Positions 55,974-64,000 of a stretch of 64,000 bases of DNA are shown piece by piece. The stretch is from Sambucus nigra. Its lineage: Eukaryota > Streptophyta > Magnoliopsida > Dipsacales > Adoxaceae. Under the pieces are notes generated by a model. It was not told where the DNA came from. It was given only the letters and a program-made list of their open reading frames with translations, and ran no database searches. The translations under genes and the position numbers were made by a program. Within the stretch, counting starts at the first letter, position 1. Each line of letters opens with the position of its first letter. The stretch is taken from NCBI GenBank assembly GCA_949130495.1, contig OX422222.1, positions 105,885,709 to 105,949,708 of the forward strand, read 5' to 3'.

Positions 55974-56106
55974 AATAGGACCCTGTCCATGAGGCTAGTA
56001 ACAAGTCAAATCGTGTTTTACATATTTTTCAAACCTAATTTTTCTAGGCTCGGGTCCCGTCCGGCATTTCCATTTTCATTTAGATAAAACTAATACAAGT
56101 GAGAAC

Positions 56107-56227
<121 letters not shown>

Positions 56228-56592
56228 GACACTTCACTCATTTTTCCTCTTTCTTTACCAAAAGTGTCAAAAATATTTCCCCCTTTTTTATCAAAATACC
56301 AAAAGCATTTTTCCTCCCTTTTGCCCAAAAGGATTTTGTCCTCTTCTTTCCAAAAATGTCAAAAACATTGTTCTTCTATAATAAAAGACTTTCCTTTTTC
56401 TCTTTCAAATATAAATTCGAATCATTTATCCTTCTCAGGTCAATCGTATACCTGACCCTTGGCCTGGCTCCCTATTGTCTTCGATCTTTCGTCGAACCTC
56501 CCCGAAGCTCCGTCATTTCTCCCACTACTTCCTCCGAGCCTGGAAACCACTTTCATCCGCTTTCCATAGAAAATGCAGACTAAGTACTGAAT

Positions 56593-57790
56593 GTGCAGCC
56601 TGATTTGATGACAGTTCTAACCCAACTTACTTCCAAGATTAACAACCTTAAAATAGAGGTTCATGAGATGCAACGCAACTGGGTACCTATTCCCGAAGAT
56701 CCCAAGGTCCTCTTCCCTCACGCTATGGTTCTACCCGAACCTGAGCCTAAATGGGTCCCGAAAGAATATCAGCACGATCCCCGTGCCCCTCCTGCTAATG
56801 AGCCACTGCCCTCTTACCCAGCCTGTGGCTAACCTACCCGTAACCGTTGATCCAAAGGAGAAGAGTTGAACGAGGATTATTATGACCTTAAGTTATTGAC
56901 CAAGAAGTTTGTCCAAGTCTAAATCTTTGGGAACTCTTTGGATTACATCCATATGTCTCCTTACCCTAAAGCAAGGCTGCCAAAAAAGTTTAAGATACCC
57001 AACATTGAGAAGTTTGGGGGAAATGATCTCCCAATTGTTCATCTCCGAAGTTACCACCCATTCATGACTCTCCTAGGTTCCTCCGAGGAAATAATGGCCC
57101 AAATGTTCCAAGAGGCTTTGAAGGATAGCACCCTTCGCTGGTTTCTATCTCTCAAGGAATCCAGAATTCACAGTTGGGAGGATGTTTCCCATGAAATCAT
57201 GTCACAGTACAAGTACAATGAGCAGTTGGAGATTACCACCCGTGATTTAGAACTACTCAAATAGAATCACTGGGAAACTGTTAGTAACTTCATAGTAAGA
57301 TGGAAAGAGAAAGAGGCCACTAAGACAAACTAACCTTTCGAAAAGGAATAAGTCAGTATTGTGAAGAAGAACTCCTTACTACATGTTCGAATGATGATTG
57401 GAGGATAGTACTACCACCATTTCCAAGCCCTTTAGGAAGTAAAAGTGGAGATCGAAGAAAGCCTTGCCAAGACAAAAGTTGAGCAGAAGAAAGTATCCGA
57501 ACAATTCACTCCAAGAAAATATGAGAAGCCTTCAAATACCATAGTTTCAACCATTAATAACATCTCCCAGCCTGCCACTGTATGGTGACCAGAAAGTCAC
57601 CCTAACCCCGTCAGAAAATACTACACTGAGGTTCACGCACCGCTCTCTAAAGTTTACCAAGCCCTTTTGAGCCAAAATCTTATTAAAACATTGGACCCTC
57701 GTCCATTACGAAACCCATTTCCCCAAAATTTCAAACCTGATGCCCGTTATGATTTCCATCAAAATGTCGCCAATCCACTCATCAGTGTTT
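56593..57790 (+). pseudogene. Ogre B gag
   Basis: The first part reads MQPDLMTVLTQLTSKINNLKIEVHEMQRNW and then EPEPKWVPKEY with a Pro-rich stretch. The gag domain in 56938-57264 reads FKIPNIEKFGGNDLPIVHLRSY, QMFQEALKDSTLRWFLSLKESRIHSWEDV, QYKYNEQLEITTRDLELL. Breaks lie near 56830, 57262 and 57330. Better preserved than Ogre A gag. Confidence 0.8.
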
Positions 57791-58890
57791 CCATCTTCAA
57801 AATATAATCCAAGGTCTGATTAACCGAGTCATCATAGCCCCACTATTCAATCCTAAACTAAACACTACCCACAATCCACTCCTAAATAATGAAAATGACA
57901 TCTTCCTAGAAAAAGATACAGAATTTCATCCATCTGCCCAGATTATACCCAGTAAATCACCCATAATACCCATATATTCCCCTAAATTCCTCAAAGATTG
58001 CCCATATTTTCTCCTACATCCTACTTGTCTTTCCAATCAAAGTCTGTCACTTCTCACTAGAGCATGCATTATTATTCATACTCATTCTGGAGGGAAAGAT
58101 ATGGAATTTCTAAGAAGTATTGAACTAACTCCTAGAGTTCGGGCTGAATTTCTTTCAGAGATGACCATTGACTTCTTGAGATTCAGTACATTGTTCTTGG
58201 AAGCTCAGAAATGGGCTCGAGAGTCAGATAACTAGGTGGTATCTATCGATAAAGTCAGTTGAGACCATGTCGTCCAGATTATGTCAGACTTGTTTCGACA
58301 GATCGGTTAAGTTTATAGTATGACTGAATAACTTCATGCTTTGAAACTACAAGGGCTCCTGGTTCCTTCGCTTCTACATCTCCCCATTTAGCGAGAGGAT
58401 CTGTACGAAGAGGCCGTTGAGGTTATGGAGTGCATTAACTTCTCATGGAAGGATGACATCGTTGCCACTAGATGGGGGGGTGAATTTGATAGTTCAGATA
58501 AAGATAGAAGCCGAGAAAAGACTAGTACAATAGTTAGTATATGTGGAATTATATCATTTGTGGAGATTATAGGAGAGATAAAAAAAGTGGCCGAATAACT
58601 CGGGATAGATAAAGAAATATGGTTTCTATTTTTCCTCTTTTTTGTAAACCATATAACTAGATCATGGAGATATTACCATGTTTCGAACCCTTAATCAGCA
58701 ATGATCGGTAAGGGAAAAATGTTGAGAAACTCCCTATGCCGAAAAGGACCCTCTAGGAGAGCAAGATCCACGATCAGTTAAAGAAAACTCAAGCTAACAT
58801 TACTTTATCGGGTGACTTTATGTCTTCCTAGCTGCACTAAAATGTCGTCATTAAACTGCCTATAGGGCCCACAGTCCCTCCTTCCATCAC
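57791..58890 (+). other. Ogre B gag-to-protease spacer
   Basis: Aligns with 31320-32230 of Ogre A. No open frame worth calling. A short Cys/His-containing piece near 57740-57770 (ARYDFHQN) may be a knuckle remnant. Confidence 0.5.
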
Positions 58891-59620
58891 GCTGCAAGAA
58901 GCAGTGAATTTTTTCGGGTATCTAACCTCTCTTAGAATGCTCTCCTTCTCCGAGGAAGAAATCTCTAAGTTTGGTCCAAATCCTAACTATGATCTCAATA
59001 TCTCTGTTGAAGTCATGGGAAAGACCAGCCCACTTTTGCTTGTCGATAATGGATCAACTCTTAATGTTAGCCCATTGAGAACCCTAAACTGCCTGGGAGT
59101 GAAAGTGAGCGACCTTAATCTAACCTCTGTCGCGGTGCATGCTTTTAATAAAACTTATTGGTAAGTGATGGGATCCATACAGCTTACAATCGGGGTTGTC
59201 CTTATGAATATCATTATTGAATTCCAGGCCATCAATATCTCGTCTAATTTCAACTTGTTGCTCAGACAACCATGGCTACATAGTATCAAGGTTGTATCTT
59301 CCTCCCTCCATTAGAAACTGAAGTTCTTTTGCCAATGGGTAGGTCATCACTATCTTGGGCGATGAGGATAATATTGAAAATGAAAGCACCAGTAACCCGG
59401 TACTAGAGATACAATATGGGGCAAAACATATGCTTCAGTCAGGTTTCCAAGTCAAACCACTTTCGTTCCCAGCATGGGATTATTTCAAAGATAGAGTTTG
59501 TCCAGAACACAACCCTCATGGCAATGTTAAAGTGATATAGATATTCAAGAACATGCATTTCATTCCTAGACTGGGGATGGGACGACGACAACAGGCAATA
59601 CTAGAACCCATAATGTTGAA
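58891..59620 (+). pseudogene. Ogre B protease region
   Basis: 58904-59164 reads GPNPNYDLNISVEVMGKTSPLLLVDNGSTLNVSPLRTLNCLGVKV, with the Asp-Asn-Gly-Ser active site intact. A TAA follows at 59162, then VMGSIQLTIGVV, NLLLRQPWLHSIKVVSS in other frames. 59355-59540 contains SGFQVKPLSFPAWDYFKDRVCPEHNPHGNV, matching 32820-32910 of Ogre A. Confidence 0.78.
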
Positions 59621-60965
59621 TGTGGCCTAGGTTATTGATCGAGGGTGAAAAGTAGCGCATGTCAAACGCTGATCGTTGTTTTCTATTCACCTCCTCAATA
59701 CAAAAACCTAAATTATGACTACACTTGCGATACAAGTAGATTGGTAAGTCAGGTATCGAAAATATCCACTGAGACGAGTTGCTAGAATTTATAGGATTTA
59801 ATATTCCATAAATAAAAGTGTAAAAGTTAACTAACAACAAAAAGGAAAATATGCGAAAAAGGGAAATATTAGTCTACGCGAGTGTATTGAAACTAGATTA
59901 GCAAAGCGAGTAAAAACTATAGGTTGCGTCGAATATCCCTCACCTGAGTTAATTAGTATAAAATGGTCACATGGGTCGACGAGTTATTACGAATGCGTCT
60001 CGTTTCGACAGTTAATTGAATCAAGGGTTTTCACGCCCCTAAATCCGTATAAAAGCCTAATAAGATTTTGGCTTCAATAAATACCCCAGAAATTACGCAC
60101 GCCAGGTCGTAAGCACGGGAAATACATGATATGCCCCGACAAATCCCCTAGGCGTAATAACTAGGACAACACACCCGAAATAGACCCGTAAACACCATCA
60201 CCAAAGCAAAGCAACGCGTCAACCCGAGTGAGTTCCGTTCAAACACAACCTAGACTAAATTAGATAGAAAGCATGTTAAAAATGCGGTAAAGCTACACTC
60301 GAAAGCAAGTAAAGAAAGAGAGTAAACTAATAAACAAAGCATGTAAATTAACTAGAAAGCAAGAATTAATGGAATACACACTATATTAATGGAGAGGGTG
60401 GATGAATAGTCAACTTACAAACCCAAAAGGATGTCAATCCAAAAAGAAATGAAGAAGAACTCTCCAAAATCACCCAAACACTAAACTATTCTAACCTAAA
60501 AACGAATTCTAAAACTTCATATTACAAAATTCCATTATATAGTAAGTTGGAATTAAATTAGAAGAGAAAATAAGAATGAAAAGAAAAGCCAAAATATCAG
60601 CTGGACACAGGGGATCGATCGATCGATAGAAAAAATATCATCCCACTGTCTCCCCACGATGGACAAATACTGAAGGATCGATTGATCAATCCCTTTGATC
60701 GATCGATCGATCAAATAGGGTTGCTTCTAAATTGCTCCAATTTTGGCATGTTTGCATTTCTCCTCCGCTAAAATCGCCGTAACTTCTTCGTTCTGAATCG
60801 GAATAGCGCACCGTTCACAGTCACGCGAAGCCTGAGAGGAGGGATACAACTTCCATGTAGGTGTTGGGCTAGGTGCCCAAGCTATGAAAAGATTAAAATG
60901 CCCTTGAACGTGCGAACGCGTACGGAAATTGAGCGGAATGCGTCCGAACTTCACACTTAGCGAGT
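59621..60965. mobile_element. unassigned insertion in Ogre B
   Basis: About 1.35 kb that replaces the segment matching Ogre A 33010-33213. It starts TGTGGCCTAGG after GTTGAA and ends near CACTTAGCGA before the GAGATATTTTTCC piece. No protein motif on either strand. It contains CACGGGAAATACATGA, CCGAGTGAGTTCCG and a (GATC)n cluster at 60612-60712. It is probably a non-autonomous element or solo LTR of a family I do not recognise. Confidence 0.4.
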
Positions 60966-61071
60966 GGAGATATTTTTCCAAGACAATTACTCATGGGATG
61001 AAAGTTCCCAACATTATGTGCAACCGCTCATTGAGAGGAATATAGTTTCTACTGTAGATTCCAAAGGAAGT
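60966..61071 (+). pseudogene. Ogre B short internal piece
   Basis: GAGATATTTTTCCAAGACAA followed by TACTCATGG... matches Ogre A at 33217-33310, so the Ogre B sequence resumes here for about 100 bp. Confidence 0.7.
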
Positions 61072-61680
61072 TGTAACACCCCGTGTTTTAACAATTATTT
61101 TAATTAATTAATTAGAATTTTTTAGAAAAATCAATTTTTGGATTTAATAATTTTTATAAAGTAAATATGTCGGTTTTAATATTTGAGGAATAGAAGTTCC
61201 AGAGGAATTAAAATCGGATTTAAAATGGAGTTTTTTTTATTAAGTTTTTAATTTTTGCCTTATATAATTTTTCGTGGGAGAACTGTCGTCAGACCTGCTC
61301 TATCGATCGACCTGTTAGTTTTTGGCATAGTTAGGCTTCTTAATTTTTAGGGTTTAAGTTGGTTTAGGATTCTTAATTGGTATATAACCATTATAATTCA
61401 TGGGGGAACCTTTTGTAATCACTTCTTCCCAAGTTTTTTCACTAGAGAGCTCTTCCAAAACATTTTCCTCTCCACCATAATCATCAACCTCCAACTTAAT
61501 CAAGTTTTTGTCTCAAGTTTTGAAGGCTTGATTGTGGTTTAATCATGTTTGTCCAAGAATAACTCTTTGCTAATTTTTCGAGAGGAATTCAGATTTCTAA
61601 TCAGATTTCAAAGAAATCTTCGCTCAGGTATGAATACTCTATTCCTTTCCTTTAGTATTATGCATTTTAAGTGCCGCCTA
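61072..61680 (+). mobile_element. LTR-like sequence starting TGTAACACC
   Basis: TGTAACACCCCGTG at an abrupt boundary is a common LTR start in plant Ty3 chromoviruses. A TATA-like TTATATAAT at 61260, a downstream transcript-like leader and a CTCAG/GTATGA stretch at 61625 fit an LTR with leader. No second LTR or pol is seen, so a solo LTR or a partial element is possible. Confidence 0.45.
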
Positions 61681-61823
61681 AACCCTTAATCATGTGTTTT
61701 GATTAAAATTAATTAGTAGCGTAATTAGAGAAAGTGGACACTTCAATTTTTGGACTTTTTTCATGAATTTTTTTAATATGATTTAACTTTTGAAACCCTT
61801 GGGTGCGTAGGTACGAGGGATGA

Positions 61824-61844
61824 AATACGCAATATTTGCGTATT
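61824..61844. other. perfect hairpin
   Basis: Arms AATACGCAA and TTGCGTATT with a 3-base loop TAT. Followed by CACACCCCCTAACTTA. Confidence 0.85.
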
Positions 61845-64000
61845 ATCACACCCCCTAACTTACACATTGCTCGTCCCTAGCAATGAAATAGGATGCAATA
61901 ATAACTACAAGCAAACCAAAAGCAGAAAATAGTACAAAAGTATGGTATAAAAGTGTAAGGTCACTTTCGCGGGCGATTCGATTGCATTTAGCGTATGTAA
62001 TAAGCCGTTAAACCCCTAGGTTATCCTAGTGGACGAGTGTCGTCTCGTGAGGGTTTTCAGGGATGATACCCACAAACATCACATGGTTTCCTCAAAATAA
62101 GCCCAAACTAACATGTGACAAGCCCAACAATAACGAATAAGATTTCATACGCATTATTAGCAGATTGAACGGATTCAAACAAAAGTCCTAATCATTAACA
62201 TTATATAATGCACCCCATAGAATTAAAACCTTAAAATGTGGGAGGGGAGCAAGCACATGCAAAGTGTGATTTGGCAAAAACTTAAATAAATCGGATAAAC
62301 ATTAAAGCAGGCATATATTCAATCCTCACGGGCATTACACTCATCAAGTGAATTCACTCGAAACAGGAAATTAACACACGGGACATGCGGGCATAAAGAG
62401 TAAATGTAAAGGGAAACTAGGCCGCACAAATGCACAAATCAAGAACGCTATATATAAAATTAAAGAAGTAATCTCAATGAAAGGATACCTCTCATTAAAG
62501 TAGGCGAAATGTATTTTCACAGATTATCAAAACTATTATGACTTTTGAATTACATCAACCTAAGATCACATAGGACTTTAATAAGGTTGTAATGTAGGGT
62601 AGGGTAGGCTACGAAACGAAGGATTTATATGTACGGATTCAAAGTGTTTGGAAATGAAAACTTGGAATAATGGGAAATGCGGGCAATAATCAAAAATTGG
62701 AAAACGATTTCCAAAAAGGCATTAGATATATCATCGGGGAGAGTAATCAAATCTTATTGAACTATATACAACATTTACAACTTTCTCTTTCTTTTTCTTT
62801 TCTTCTTTTTCTCATGTTTTCTTTTTCTTTTTTCTTTCTCTTTTTCTTCACTTTTTCACTACTTTCTTTTCTTCACTTATCACACTCTCATATGCCTAAA
62901 TTACAACCAACATCACAACAACAACATTCAATCCTAAGTAACAATCCAAACAAAGGTATGGAAGGTGTATGTATGGTTTAAAACTCCAATTCAAAGTTGG
63001 TTATGAGATTTAGGTTATGAAACAAAAGGCTACATTTAGGTTCAAAGGGGTTTACGAGGGTAAACATATAAGGGTGAGGTCAAGGTCAATATGGGTGATA
63101 TAACAAAGATGGCCTATGATCATTTCAAAAAGTTTACGCAATTTTCGAGTCAAAACAATATATGAAAATCATGATCAAATAACACATTTCAAGTATGAAC
63201 TCAATTAATGAACGATCAAATGAAAGAATAGTGAGATTACCAACGAATTCAATGTTTTCAATGAGAAAAGAATAATGTATACACTCACAAACGACTAAAG
63301 GTACAAAGCTTACTCGGTGTAAGTATATACAATGCAATAAAAGATTATCGTGTTATAAAAATCTTAAACCAAATCAATAGAACAATAAAAATGCATGTGC
63401 TCATGGGATTAAAGTTTAATTCATGAAGTTATTCATAATATCAATAATTAAGGACTAAAGTTTAATAACTTCTAAAATCGAAAACATGCATCACTGGGTT
63501 GTCTATTAGATCGGGCAATTATTGAAATTTATCATTGGAAACAAGGGCAAAAAGCCTAAAAAGGGAGAAAAAAGAAAGAATTTTTTTTGAATTTTTTGAA
63601 TTTTTCTAAGTAAAGCATACTAAGTAACTAACTTGTGGGAAAAAACATGGACAAAATAAAGAAATGGATAGAATATCCCACACCCCCTAACTTAAAACTT
63701 GACATTGTCCTCAATGTGAATTAAGAACCAAGTTAAAGAAAGGAAAAGAGGGATATTACCCAAAACTGGAGCGATCACCATAAGAACAAGTCCAACGAAT
63801 CTACAAAACAAGTTAGTACCGAGCATAGCAAAAACAAATAACAAAAAGTTAACTAATTACATTAGACTAAATTACAAAGGAAAGAAAAACTAAAGAAAGA
63901 AATAATAAAGATCTAACTATATACAACCTACTATTTAGGCTTCACACTAACTGTACACTAGAAGTCTAAATAGCTGAGGGTCCACCGCAAAAATGATTTG
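61845..64000. other. unassigned AT-rich repeat-like region
   Basis: No protein domain on either strand. Two similar stretches, CACACCCCCTAACTTACAC (61847) and CACACCCCCTAACTTAAAAC (63680), each followed by a ...TTG.C....C... and AATG-containing sentence (CATTGCTCGTCCCTAGCAATG; GACATTGTCCTCAATG), may mark repeated sites of one retroelement family. 62770-62880 is a T/C-rich tract. The frames at 62670-62981 and 63134-63337 are low in complexity and unsupported. Confidence 0.4.

Noticed and set aside
62670..62981. 103-codon ORF with Phe/Leu/Ser runs that look like a membrane segment
   Set aside because: It comes from a T/C-rich low-complexity tract with no start context or homologous copy in the window.

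Overview
The window is repeat-dominated intergenic DNA from a flowering plant, probably a eudicot with a large genome. I see no host cellular gene, rRNA or tRNA gene. Nearly all of it can be assigned to nested transposable elements: Ty3/gypsy Tat-lineage elements (two subfamilies), Ty1/copia elements (one short-LTR family and two SIRE/Maximus-like long-LTR copies) and one CACTA DNA transposon. The plant assignment rests on Tat-type pol with two RNase H domains, an initiator-Met PBS in copia, a CACTA element carrying a Ulp1 protease gene, plant-mobile-domain ORFs and plant-type introns.

Layout. 1-22782 is a CACTA element (right end at 22782, Ulp1-like exons at 8238-8655, left end outside the window) filled by later insertions. 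A copia element (2946-8136) sits in it. That copia's 5' LTR is itself split by a Tat element (1-2945) whose 3' LTR abuts position 61 of the copia LTR. A second Tat element (8922-21853) lies downstream in the same CACTA. 22783-23476 is a piece of an antisense-type ORF from an Ogre-like Tat element. 23477-30358 is a minus-strand SIRE-like copia. 30361-45324 is a decayed Ogre-like element: gag, protease, RT, two RNase H, integrase, then two minus-strand ORFs, a roughly 48-bp tandem array and the 3' LTR. After a 208-bp spacer, a second Ogre-like copy begins at 45533 (LTR, tRNA-Arg-type PBS at 47753). It is interrupted by a second minus-strand SIRE-like copia (47868-55973), continues as gag-protease to 59620, and is broken again by unassigned insertions and a TGTAACACC-type LTR at 61072. 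The last 2.2 kb is AT-rich repeat DNA that I cannot assign.

The most notable structure is the Tat element at 8922-21853. It has a near-complete gag-pol with five disabling lesions, and its whole 3' half (LTR, polypurine tract, accessory ORFs) lies in inverted orientation between two 447-bp inverted copies of a 156-bp tandem array. The inverted part holds a two- to four-exon accessory gene region with phase-compatible introns, antisense to the retroelement's own direction. The 156-bp array resembles the short linker between the two RNase H domains in pol, and it is full of CCAAC-N4-GTTGG hairpins.

How the parts relate: gag, protease, RT/RNase H and integrase are the standard replication set of each LTR element. 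The antisense ORFs (a Transposase_28-like/coiled-coil set in the Tat element, plant-mobile-domain and DUF7745-like ORFs in the Ogre-like elements) are accessory genes, some with their own TATA-like boxes. I judge every autonomous element here to be inactive.
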